Of a stretch of 43,414 nucleotides of DNA, positions 32,287-40,326 are shown in pieces; position 1 is the first letter of the stretch, and every line of letters starts with the position of its first letter. The notes under the pieces are model-generated. The model was not told where the DNA came from. It did not search any database and was given only the letters and a program-made list of their open reading frames with translations. The translations under genes were made by a program, and so were the position numbers. This DNA is from an uncultured Bdellovibrionales bacterium (GTDB lineage: Bacteria > Bdellovibrionota > Bdellovibrionia > Bdellovibrionales > JAMPXM01), in assembly GCA_937927435.1 (NCBI GenBank), contig CALBDW010000023.1, positions 1 to 43,414 of the forward strand, read 5' to 3'.

Positions 32287-33555
32287 ATGAAGGATATCTA
32301 TCAAAGACAAGCCAAAGCAGAACGGCGTGTTGTCGTCACCGGCATGGGGATGGTGTCCCCGTTGGGTTTGAGCGTCGAAGAAAGCTGGAAGAATGTCGTC
32401 GCCGGCCGCTCGGGTATCGACACGATCACGGCGTTCGATGCGTCGGCTTTTGACGCGAAAATCGCCGGCGAGGTCAAAGGATTCGACCCGACTCCCTACA
32501 TCGAGAAGAAAGAGCAAAAGAAAATGGATCGCTTCATCCACTTCAGCATGGCTTGTGCGGAGATGGCGATCCGTGATTCAGGGCTCGACTTTTCGAACGA
32601 AAGTCTCGGTCAGCGGACCGGAGCGATCGTGGGTGTCGGGATCGGCGGCCTAATCGCGATCGAAGCGCAACACAAGGTCCTCCTTGAGCGCGGACCTTCC
32701 CGTCTTACGCCTTTCTTCATTCCGATGGTCATAACGAATATGGCCGCCGGAAATATTTCGATTAAATACGGGCTGCGCGGTCCCAACTATTCCGTCACTT
32801 CGGCCTGCGCTTCGGGCGCTCACTCGATTGGAGAAGCGACCAACTATATTCGTCGCGGTCTTTGTGATGTGATGATCGCCGGAGGTGCGGAAGCGGCTAT
32901 TTGCGAGATGGCGGTCGGCGGTTTCGCCGCGATGAAAGCTCTTTCGACTCGCAACGAACAGCCGAAAATGGCCAGCCGTCCGTTCGATCGCGATCGCGAC
33001 GGATTCGTCATGGCTGAGGGGGCTGCGATTCTCGTTCTCGAGGATTACGAACACGCCGCCCGCCGTGGCGCCAAGATTTACGCTGAGGTCACCGGTTATG
33101 GCGCGACTTCCGATGCTTACCACATGACCAACCCCGCTCCGGGTGGGGCCGGAGGTGCCGAGGCGATGCGCCTCGCGCTGAAAGATGCCGCTCTCTCGCC
33201 CGAGCAAATCGGTTACATCAACGCGCATGGAACCAGTACGCCGGCCGGCGATGGGCAAGAAACTCAAGCGATCAAAACCGTCTTCGGCGATCATGCTCGC
33301 AAGCTGTGGGTCAGCAGCACAAAGAGTATGACGGGTCACGCTTTGGGAGCCGCTGGAGCGATTGAGAGTGTTTTTGCCATTCTGGCTCTTAAAGAAAACA
33401 TCGCGCCGCCCACAATCAATCTCGACAATCCGAGTGATGATTGTGACTTAGACTATGTTCCTCATACGGCGCGTGACGGTCAGTTCGAGCATGTCGTGAA
33501 CAACAGTTTCGGCTTCGGGGGCACGAACGTTTCCTTGGTGTTCTCGAAGGTCTGA
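32287..33555 (+). CDS. fabF: 3-oxoacyl-ACP synthase II (KAS II)
   Basis: 422 residues from ATG 32287 (GGAGG six bases upstream; TTG 32281 rejected). The catalytic triad Cys174 (TSACASGAHS), His314 (NAHGTSTPAGDG) and His351 (TGHALGAAGA) is complete. It elongates acyl-ACP with malonyl-ACP in each cycle. A 248-base gap with hairpins separates it from acpP. Confidence 0.96.
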   Translation: MKDIYQRQAKAERRVVVTGMGMVSPLGLSVEESWKNVVAGRSGIDTITAFDASAFDAKIAGEVKGFDPTPYIEKKEQKKMDRFIHFSMACAEMAIRDSGLDFSNESLGQRTGAIVGVGIGGLIAIEAQHKVLLERGPSRLTPFFIPMVITNMAAGNISIKYGLRGPNYSVTSACASGAHSIGEATNYIRRGLCDVMIAGGAEAAICEMAVGGFAAMKALSTRNEQPKMASRPFDRDRDGFVMAEGAAILVLEDYEHAARRGAKIYAEVTGYGATSDAYHMTNPAPGGAGGAEAMRLALKDAALSPEQIGYINAHGTSTPAGDGQETQAIKTVFGDHARKLWVSSTKSMTGHALGAAGAIESVFAILALKENIAPPTINLDNPSDDCDLDYVPHTARDGQFEHVVNNSFGFGGTNVSLVFSKV

Positions 33556-33574
33556 TCCGACGGAGGTCGTGGCA

Positions 33575-34024
33575 ATGGCTGGGAACTTGAGCACGAAAAA
33601 ACGTCTCCTGATCGCCTCCGACCACGCCGGTTTCGCCGTCAAAAAACAGCTCATTGAAACCATGCCGCAATTCGAGTGGGTTGATCTGGGTCCCCAGGAC
33701 GACGAGCGCGTGGACTACCCCGACTTCGCCGACCAACTTGCCCGCCGCGTTCTCTGTGATGGTGGCCAAGGCGTGCTGATCTGCGGGTCCGGGCAAGGGA
33801 TGGCCATGCGGGCGAACCGTTATCCGGGTATTCGAGCGGCATTGGCGTGGAGCGAAGACTCCGCCCGTCTGGCACGTGAACATAATAATGCCAACGTCAT
33901 TTGTTTCGGCGCGCGCCTATTGCCGGTCGAAACGATCCGCCGACTGATTGAGATCTTCGTTTCGACGCCGTTTGAAGGTGGGAGACATGTCGCGCGGGTG
34001 GAAAAGCTCGATCGCGGTATTTGA
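33575..34024 (+). CDS. rpiB: Ribose-5-phosphate isomerase B
   Basis: 149 residues from ATG 33575, eight bases after GGAGG; GTG 33569 would be too close to that site. RpiB hallmarks: ASDHAGFAVK near the N-terminus, DYPDFAD, and the catalytic Cys70 in ICGSGQGM. It interconverts ribulose-5-phosphate and ribose-5-phosphate. Located 19 bases after fabF and 24 bases before glyA; the rpiB-glyA pairing is common in bacteria. Confidence 0.94.
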   Translation: MAGNLSTKKRLLIASDHAGFAVKKQLIETMPQFEWVDLGPQDDERVDYPDFADQLARRVLCDGGQGVLICGSGQGMAMRANRYPGIRAALAWSEDSARLAREHNNANVICFGARLLPVETIRRLIEIFVSTPFEGGRHVARVEKLDRGI

Positions 34025-34048
34025 GAACCGAAAACAAGAAGGTGATCA

Positions 34049-35308
34049 ATGGTGGACTCTGTAACGGGAACGGAAAATTTAAAAAAGACGGATCCGGAAT
34101 TATACGGATGGCTCATGAAGGAGACCGAAAGACAGAAGTTCGGTCTTGAGATGATCGCCTCCGAAAACTATGCTTCTCGCGCCGTTATGGAGGCCCAAGG
34201 ATCGATCCTCACCAATAAGTACGCCGAGGGTTATCCGAATAAGCGCTATTACGGCGGATGCGAATTCGTCGATCACATCGAGGCTTTGGCGATCGAGCGT
34301 GCGTGCCGGCTTTTCGGAGCGAAATACGCGAACGTCCAGCCGCATTCAGGTTCTCAAGCCAACATGGGAGTCTATCTGGCTGTTGCTCAGCCCGGCGACA
34401 CGATCCTCGGCATGGATCTTTCGCACGGTGGGCACCTCACACACGGTTCGCCGGTGAACTTCAGCGGCACGATTTTTAAAGCCGCCCACTACGGACTCGA
34501 TCCCGAAACCCACCGGATTAACTACGACACGGTTCGTGAACGCGCGCGTGAAGTGAAACCGAAGGTTATTGTGGCCGGCTACAGCGCTTATCCGCGCACG
34601 TTGGATTTTGCGAAATTCCGCGAAATCGCCGACGAGGTCGGAGCGATCCTGCTTGTTGATATGGCGCATTTTGCCGGTCTTGTGGCGGGCGGCGTCCACC
34701 CGTCCCCGATTCCATATGCAGATTTCGTAACCACGACCACACATAAGACGCTTCGTGGCCCGCGCGGTGGGATGATTTTGTGCAACTCGGACGAACACGC
34801 TAAAAAGATCAACTCGAAGATTTTCCCGGGGATTCAGGGCGGCCCGCTTGAACACGTGATTGCTGCGAAAGCTGTGGCTTTCCACGAAGCTCTTCAGCCT
34901 GACTTTAAGGAGTACGCGAAGCAAGTCGTGGCTAACGCCAAGGCGCTTGCGGAAGGTCTTCTGGAAGCCGGATTCAAGCTTGTAACAGGTGGTACGGATA
35001 ACCACTTAGTTCTGCTCGACCTCAGCGAAACCCCGATTACCGGTAAGGACGCTGAAATTGCGCTTGATAAAGCCGGTATCACGGTGAATAAGAACACGGT
35101 TCCGAACGAGAAGCGGTCGCCTTTTGTCACAAGCGGCATTCGGCTTGGGACCCCGGCACTTACCACGCGCGGCATGAAAGAGAGCGAAATGAAGCTCATT
35201 GCGCGTTGGATCGCCGAGGCGATCGAAGGGAAAGATGACGATGCGAAACTGAGCCGGATTAAGACCCAGGTCTATGAGCTTTGTCAGTCTTTTCCGATTT
35301 ACCCTTAA
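34049..35308 (+). CDS. glyA: Serine hydroxymethyltransferase
   Basis: 419 residues. PLP-dependent enzyme converting serine and tetrahydrofolate to glycine and methylene-tetrahydrofolate. The PLP lysine is Lys233 in TTTTHKTLRGPRGG. Also typical: EMIASENYAS, YGGCEFVD, SGSQANMGVY and the closing helix. Full family length. Confidence 0.97.
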   Translation: MVDSVTGTENLKKTDPELYGWLMKETERQKFGLEMIASENYASRAVMEAQGSILTNKYAEGYPNKRYYGGCEFVDHIEALAIERACRLFGAKYANVQPHSGSQANMGVYLAVAQPGDTILGMDLSHGGHLTHGSPVNFSGTIFKAAHYGLDPETHRINYDTVRERAREVKPKVIVAGYSAYPRTLDFAKFREIADEVGAILLVDMAHFAGLVAGGVHPSPIPYADFVTTTTHKTLRGPRGGMILCNSDEHAKKINSKIFPGIQGGPLEHVIAAKAVAFHEALQPDFKEYAKQVVANAKALAEGLLEAGFKLVTGGTDNHLVLLDLSETPITGKDAEIALDKAGITVNKNTVPNEKRSPFVTSGIRLGTPALTTRGMKESEMKLIARWIAEAIEGKDDDAKLSRIKTQVYELCQSFPIYP

Positions 35309-35332
35309 CCTATTCGATCGGTACTATTGAGG

Positions 35333-36013
35333 ATGATGGCACGATTGGTCGCCCGATTTCCGGGCCTCACAACTCTTGCTTTGTCCGCGGTCATGGCGAT
35401 CGCCGGTTGTTCGACGTTCCGGGGGCCGGGAGAGTTCGTGTACGGGAACCAGAAGCCGGTACTTTCGACGACCGGCGAGCGGATCGATTCCTGGTCTGAA
35501 GGCGAAATCAGCTTTGATTGGCCGGTCGACGAAGCCCGTTTCGTCCGCGGTTTCTTGATCGTTCCTGAGTCCGAGTCGTCCTCGAAGAAAGGTAAATCGA
35601 AAAAGAAAAGGCGTTCGCATTGGGGTATTGATCTTGCGAATCGCCGAGGCACGCCGATTCTTGCGGCGCAAAGCGGCCGGGTTATTTATACCGGCAGCGG
35701 GTTCCGCGGATACGGACGCCTCGTGATTATTGAGCATAATAACGAATGGGCGACTTTTTACTCACACTTAGACAGGTTTCTTGTGAAACAGGGTCAGGTG
35801 GTCGCAAAGGGTCAAAAGATCGGCCTTATGGGCCGAACCGGTCGCGCAACCGGGGTGCATTTGCACTTTGAGATCCGGCACCAGCGCCGACCCGTAAATC
35901 CCCTTCTCTATCTGCCGCCGGTTCCAGGGTCTTCGTCCCTCCGCGGAATTGCTCTAGCGCCTCGCGAAGACTCGCTCCACACGCAGAACCCAACGCAGTC
36001 AGAACTCCAGTAA
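35333..36013 (+). CDS. M23-family peptidase lipoprotein
   Basis: About 226 residues. Signal peptide with lipobox IAGC (Cys26), then a Lys/Ser-rich linker, then the LytM/M23 zinc peptidase fold: His96 and Asp100 (SHWGIDL), His145 (YSHLD) and HLHFEI with His176 and His178. All four zinc and catalytic positions are present, so it is probably an active peptidoglycan endopeptidase, or an activator if the zinc site were not used. The exact start is uncertain (ATG 35333 or 35336, with GAGG directly before). The last 188 bases overlap a convergent gene. Confidence 0.9.
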   Translation: MMARLVARFPGLTTLALSAVMAIAGCSTFRGPGEFVYGNQKPVLSTTGERIDSWSEGEISFDWPVDEARFVRGFLIVPESESSSKKGKSKKKRRSHWGIDLANRRGTPILAAQSGRVIYTGSGFRGYGRLVIIEHNNEWATFYSHLDRFLVKQGQVVAKGQKIGLMGRTGRATGVHLHFEIRHQRRPVNPLLYLPPVPGSSSLRGIALAPREDSLHTQNPTQSELQ

Positions 36014-36287
36014 GAAGCAAGCTCGCCAGATATCCGAGTGGATGAAAGTGCGCGCCTAACACGCCCGAAATGGCGAGAGAAATACGTCCTTGGGTCTCCA
36101 TATCGTTGATGATGGCCGGTATGAAAGCGGCGATCGTCGCGCATAGCGTTTGTTCGAAGATCGCGCGGACTCCTTGAGACATAAAGAAGCCGATCACGAA
36201 ACCCACTAAACAAGGTGCCCACCACGGAAGAAGGATTCCCGCGGTAAAGTAGACCGCGCAAGAGAGAGCCCACAGTAAGAACTTCAA
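35826..36287 (-). CDS. Small integral membrane protein overlapping two neighbours
   Basis: 153 residues from TTG 36287, which overlaps the acylase stop as TTGA and has AAGGGGG about seven bases before it. Four hydrophobic segments are seen (about 3-20, 23-38, 46-60 and 83-105), so it is a polytopic inner-membrane protein. The C-terminal ~45 residues (Gly/Arg-rich) are hydrophilic and lie opposite the M23 coding sequence, so they may be unconserved. I do not recognise a family. Cotranscription with the acylase is likely. Confidence 0.55.
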   Translation of the reverse strand: MKFLLWALSCAVYFTAGILLPWWAPCLVGFVIGFFMSQGVRAIFEQTLCATIAAFIPAIINDMETQGRISLAISGVLGAHFHPLGYLASLLLTGVLTALGSACGASLREALEQFRGGTKTLEPAADREGDLRVGAGAGSQSANAPRLRDRFGP

Positions 36288-38788
36288 TTCGGTCCCCCTT
36301 CCGTCGCCCGACTCTGCAATTCAAATGTTACGAATGAGACGTTGTCTTTAGCGCTCATCATGAAATGAAGCTGCCTAAACTGGTTTTTCGCCCATTTCTC
36401 CAAATCGTTATCGTAGTAGGGGCTCGTCGGGTCGCCCGATTGTCCGCCAGGGAGAATCCCCCAGGCCCGCGGCTGTGGGCCGAGCGCGACGACCATTTTC
36501 CACGCGGGCCCATGGACACCGTTATTAGCGTAAATGACTTCGGTAGTCCCAGGTGCGGACACTGTGCGACTTAAGCCGTTCAGCCTCGTCGCGTGGATGA
36601 TCCGGGTCGGATTATGGCGAGACCATTCCCATTTCGTGATATCGGATCCATGTTTTTCTTTAAGTTCTTTGAGGGCTGTTTCCAGGGATTCGCGGGCAAT
36701 ATCTGCGAGCCACTCTTTTTTGTCTGTTCTCGGATCGTCAAACCATTTTGAATGGGGTTCTGTCGCTATGAGCGCGACGGTTCTTTCGAGAGGCGGGTAA
36801 AGATGATTCATTGGATCGGGGAAACGAGAAGACCAAAGACGATCTACAAAATGCTTAAACCAAGTATCGTAAATCGTTGCGGCGACTGAAGTTTCTTCGA
36901 AAGCGAAGTTCCAGCTCGAAAGCGCCTCAAGTGCCGAACGCGTGAATGGGTCTGTCTCGCCCGAGTCGAAAACGGACCGAACCAGATGCGGGACGGTTTC
37001 ACGGGCCGCGATTGAGACCGTGTCCCCCTGGATGGCCAACATGTCTTCCGGAGAAAATCGATTTTTTTGGCGAAAGAGCTCGCCAATCCGCATGGCTCGA
37101 TAGGGGGGCATAAAAGCCGAGCCGAGATAATAAGGATAGGTTGAGTCGACCGGCGCTTGGTTGGCCGAAAGGAGATAGCCTCGTTTCGGATTGATGGAGT
37201 GCGGAACATGATCGCGCGGAATCCACCCCTTCCACTCGTCTTCGGCCGAGGTTCCATCGAGGACCATCCGCCCCTGCCCCGGCCATTTAACTGGATACTT
37301 GCCCATATGCCAGATGCCGATGGATCCCGACGAGTCGGCGCACAGGATGTTTTGGTCGGGCGAGTTGAAAGTTTCCAGGGCCTGTCGGCAATCGCGAACG
37401 GATTTGGCTCGGTTTAGAAGGAGGAATGTTTTGAGTTCATTGCTTGCTTCGAGAGCTCCCCACCGCATCGCGAGTCCGCGCTGGATCTTATCTGGCACGT
37501 CTGCTTCATCCGATTCGTAAACAACAGGCCCGAAGTGTGTGCTTCTTAAGACCAGTTTCACCGAAGCCTGTCCCCTCACCTTAATCTCAGTTTCTCTGGA
37601 GATCACAGGTCGCCATTCGCCCTGGAAGAGATATTCGCTCTTCCTCTCATCGCGGAAACGGAGCTGGTACCAATCCAAAATGTCGTTGTAGCCGTTTGTG
37701 GTTCCCCACGCGACGTGCTGGTTGAAACCCAGCATGACACCGGGAACTCCGACAAGAGAAACGCCCATCGTATTTTGCGTCGGGCTTGAAAGCTGAACTT
37801 GATACCAGAGCGATGGCAATTGAAGTCCCAAGTGAACGTCATTACTGAGAATGGGATAACCGGTCGTCGAACGTTTGCCGCTCACCGCCCAGTTATTGCT
37901 TCCTAGTCCGGACTGCGGACGCACGAATTCCTGGAGAGGTAACGCCTGCAAATCGGGCTTGAATTCGCGTGCGGGTGGGTTGAGACGTGGACCAGCAAAC
38001 GACCAGGTCGTGCCCTGAGGAATGATCGGTTCGCTCGTCGGCGTCATGAGAGGGAAGAGATCGTCGAACTCAATTCGATGAAGAAGCCAACGGGAACGCG
38101 TGAGCGGAAGATCGCGACTCATGCCCGAGAGATAAAAGGCCATGAGTTTTCCGAGGAGCGCCGTTTTATAAGGCGTCCATTCCTCGGGGGTGTGGCCCAA
38201 AAGGCGGTACTCAAACGGCAGACGATCGGGATCCAAAGACTGGATGTAGGCGTTCACACCCGCGGAATATGAACGGAGGGCTGTTGCCGAAAGTTCATCG
38301 TTCAGCATGAACTCAGCGCTGAGTTTCGCCGCCTCCGGAAGCCCGATTTTGACGAAGAACTTGTCCATTTCAAGGGTTTTTGGTCCTGCGATTTCAGAAA
38401 GGCGTCCGCCGGCGACGCGGGCCAAAAACTCCATCTGCCAGAGCCGGTCGCTAGCTGTGACAAAGCCTTGTGCGAAATACAGGTCTTCGTCGTACTCCGC
38501 GAAAATGTGTTTGATTTGGTCGCCATCGACGAAGATTTGGACTCGTCCTTTGAGGCCATTCAAAATCAAGGTGCGGGATACAGTCGACTCAAAGGGTGAG
38601 GGCGTGCGCCACCAAAGGCCGTGGAACGTCGAGAGCAAATTCCCGACCGGTGGCAAAGCGCCCCAGGGACGCGAGAGTCCGTAAATCGTCGCGAAAAGCA
38701 AAAGGACGAATGCAAGCAGGCGGACTCCAGGTTTGAGCCTGAATGTGAGACGACGTTCTTTTTTGGATGCCGAATTCCGCCCTGCCAA
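36284..38788 (-). CDS. Penicillin acylase-family (Ntn) hydrolase, membrane-anchored
   Basis: 834 residues from TTG 38788; the frame has a stop just upstream, so an alternative start is unlikely. One N-terminal transmembrane helix (about 21-38). An alpha-chain-like region with ASDRLWQME and AGVNAY precedes the nucleophile Ser297 in GLGSNNWAV, where autocleavage would create the beta-chain N-terminus. The beta chain contains SNDVHLGLQLPSLWYQV, NGYNDILDWYQL and LLSANQAPV. Family members cleave amide bonds of beta-lactams or acyl-homoserine lactones; the true substrate is unknown. The gene just downstream overlaps by 4 bases. Confidence 0.88.
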   Translation of the reverse strand: MAGRNSASKKERRLTFRLKPGVRLLAFVLLLFATIYGLSRPWGALPPVGNLLSTFHGLWWRTPSPFESTVSRTLILNGLKGRVQIFVDGDQIKHIFAEYDEDLYFAQGFVTASDRLWQMEFLARVAGGRLSEIAGPKTLEMDKFFVKIGLPEAAKLSAEFMLNDELSATALRSYSAGVNAYIQSLDPDRLPFEYRLLGHTPEEWTPYKTALLGKLMAFYLSGMSRDLPLTRSRWLLHRIEFDDLFPLMTPTSEPIIPQGTTWSFAGPRLNPPAREFKPDLQALPLQEFVRPQSGLGSNNWAVSGKRSTTGYPILSNDVHLGLQLPSLWYQVQLSSPTQNTMGVSLVGVPGVMLGFNQHVAWGTTNGYNDILDWYQLRFRDERKSEYLFQGEWRPVISRETEIKVRGQASVKLVLRSTHFGPVVYESDEADVPDKIQRGLAMRWGALEASNELKTFLLLNRAKSVRDCRQALETFNSPDQNILCADSSGSIGIWHMGKYPVKWPGQGRMVLDGTSAEDEWKGWIPRDHVPHSINPKRGYLLSANQAPVDSTYPYYLGSAFMPPYRAMRIGELFRQKNRFSPEDMLAIQGDTVSIAARETVPHLVRSVFDSGETDPFTRSALEALSSWNFAFEETSVAATIYDTWFKHFVDRLWSSRFPDPMNHLYPPLERTVALIATEPHSKWFDDPRTDKKEWLADIARESLETALKELKEKHGSDITKWEWSRHNPTRIIHATRLNGLSRTVSAPGTTEVIYANNGVHGPAWKMVVALGPQPRAWGILPGGQSGDPTSPYYDNDLEKWAKNQFRQLHFMMSAKDNVSFVTFELQSRATEGGPN

Positions 38789-38858
38789 TTGCGTTTGATC
38801 CCTTCAAACAGGCTGGTGTTCTTTTATTGAACAACCGGCATCCGATAAGTCACGAAAA

Positions 38859-38886
38859 AAAAGCGGACCATAAACGGTCCGCTTTT
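38859..38886 (-). terminator. Strong bidirectional intrinsic terminator
   Basis: AAAAGCGGACC (38859-38869) and GGTCCGCTTTT (38876-38886) form a perfect 11-bp dyad around a 6-base loop. For the minus strand eight T follow the GC stem. It ends the gene at 38913, 27 bases away, and lies before the acylase gene start. Confidence 0.85.
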
Positions 38887-38912
38887 GGTTCAAAGCCGTT
38901 CCTGAATCGACC

Positions 38913-39920
38913 TTATAACCTCAGGCTGACGACTCCGATGTAGGACAGGTCGCTGTCCTGGAGCAGATTCACGTGATTGTTCGACTCAAACGGCGTGTAG
39001 TTGTAGACGATCGCGCCGAGCGAGACGTTTTTGGTGGCGGCGTAACTCAAGGCGACTTCGCCATAGAAGTAGGTGTTGCGACGAACACCTACATTGTATT
39101 GCGGCATGCTTCTGTAAATGTTGTCGATCGTGCCCACCGTGCTGGTCGCCGTCAGTTTCGATGTGAAGGAGTAACCGGCGGCGATATAGTTTTCGATCAT
39201 GTAGTCTTTATTGGGTCTGGGAGAGCTTCCCGCCATGTAGAAATCTTGCGAGTTAACGTAGTACATCGCGAGCAAGCTATAGGAGAGGAAGAACTTGCCG
39301 ATGGACTTGCTCGCGCCGAGATAGCCGTAAAATTGTGCGCGGCGTTTGTAGAGAAAACGGTTATTTTCGCTGGTCGGAAGATACAAGCGAATAAAGCCGT
39401 CGATACTGATGTCGCCCGGCAGAGTTGCGATGTTTGAATCCGACAGAGTCAGTCGGCCGTCCGAAACTTGCCACTTTGTCGCCTCGTCCGGCGAATAAAT
39501 GCTGAAGAACTCTTGTGTATAGCTCAGTGTGAAACGGTCGTTGAGCCGATAGTAAACCGAGGGCCGCCAAACGCTGATCCCCTCGAACTTTTGGTTTTGG
39601 ACAGCTGTCTTACTGAACTCGTGGAGAGTTTGGAGTCTCAAGCTCCAGGGTCTGGGCTTCGCCTGAGCGGTTGTTTGCAGGCTCGTCGTGCTCGAACCGT
39701 CAGCGTTTGACGATGTCGACGACGTCGTAGTTGTGCTGCTGCTCGACGAACTTGACGAACTTGATGACGTGGACGTCTTGGTAGCCTTTTGATTCGAGGC
39801 GTTTCCTGTCGCGGTTGACGTTTGGTTGTTTTTATTATTCGCGTTTTGCGCCTCTTCCGCCTGGGCTGCAAGGCTGAGAGCTATCGCGACCGCGACCGTG
39901 AAAGCTGACAGTCCCCTCAT
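38913..39920 (-). CDS. Probable outer-membrane beta-barrel protein with Ser/Thr linker
   Basis: 335 residues. A signal peptide (cleavage after AQA near 21) is followed by a ~70-residue low-complexity linker of Asn, Ser and Thr, including 13 serines nearly in a row, and then about 240 residues with alternating beta-strand pattern rich in Tyr and aromatic residues, ending in VSLRL. The final Leu and aromatic/hydrophobic strand are consistent with a BAM-recognised barrel. Function unknown; a porin-like or surface protein is possible. Confidence 0.75.
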   Translation of the reverse strand: MRGLSAFTVAVAIALSLAAQAEEAQNANNKNNQTSTATGNASNQKATKTSTSSSSSSSSSSSTTTTSSTSSNADGSSTTSLQTTAQAKPRPWSLRLQTLHEFSKTAVQNQKFEGISVWRPSVYYRLNDRFTLSYTQEFFSIYSPDEATKWQVSDGRLTLSDSNIATLPGDISIDGFIRLYLPTSENNRFLYKRRAQFYGYLGASKSIGKFFLSYSLLAMYYVNSQDFYMAGSSPRPNKDYMIENYIAAGYSFTSKLTATSTVGTIDNIYRSMPQYNVGVRRNTYFYGEVALSYAATKNVSLGAIVYNYTPFESNNHVNLLQDSDLSYIGVVSLRL

Positions 39921-40326
39921 GGTGTTCCCCTTCCTATTATTCTCAAGCAGCGATTCCCCAATTTGCTGTTTCGTTTCATCGAATTTTCATCGCCCAACTG
40001 GTTCCACTCTGAAACCAGACAGGCGCATAGTAACAAATTTTGGCAAGGCCTATGCCAGCCTTAAATCTGGCCAACCTTTCAAAAGTGAAACTTCCATAGG
40101 GAACGCCCCACGTCAACAAAGGCGCAGCGCAGCAAGTAAAAAGTAGCACGTTTGTTTACTGAATAAATGGATTTACCAGGTAAGTGTTATGCGCGGTGGA
40201 TCATTTGGGTGACGAAATATTATGTTACGCTTTGTGAGGCTGGTTTACGGAGCAAACTGGCTCACTTTAGTGGTGAGACGTAAGCTTCTGAAGAAACAGG
40301 CTTTCCGGTCGTCGCGAGTCGGCCCA
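39921..40326. other. Intergenic region without recognisable gene
   Basis: 406 bases between two minus-strand genes. It holds short dyads (for example CTGGTT/AACCAG around 39991-40017 and TGGCA/TGCCA around 40041-40060). It must carry the promoter of the barrel gene, but no convincing consensus was found. No RNA gene recognised. Confidence 0.5.
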
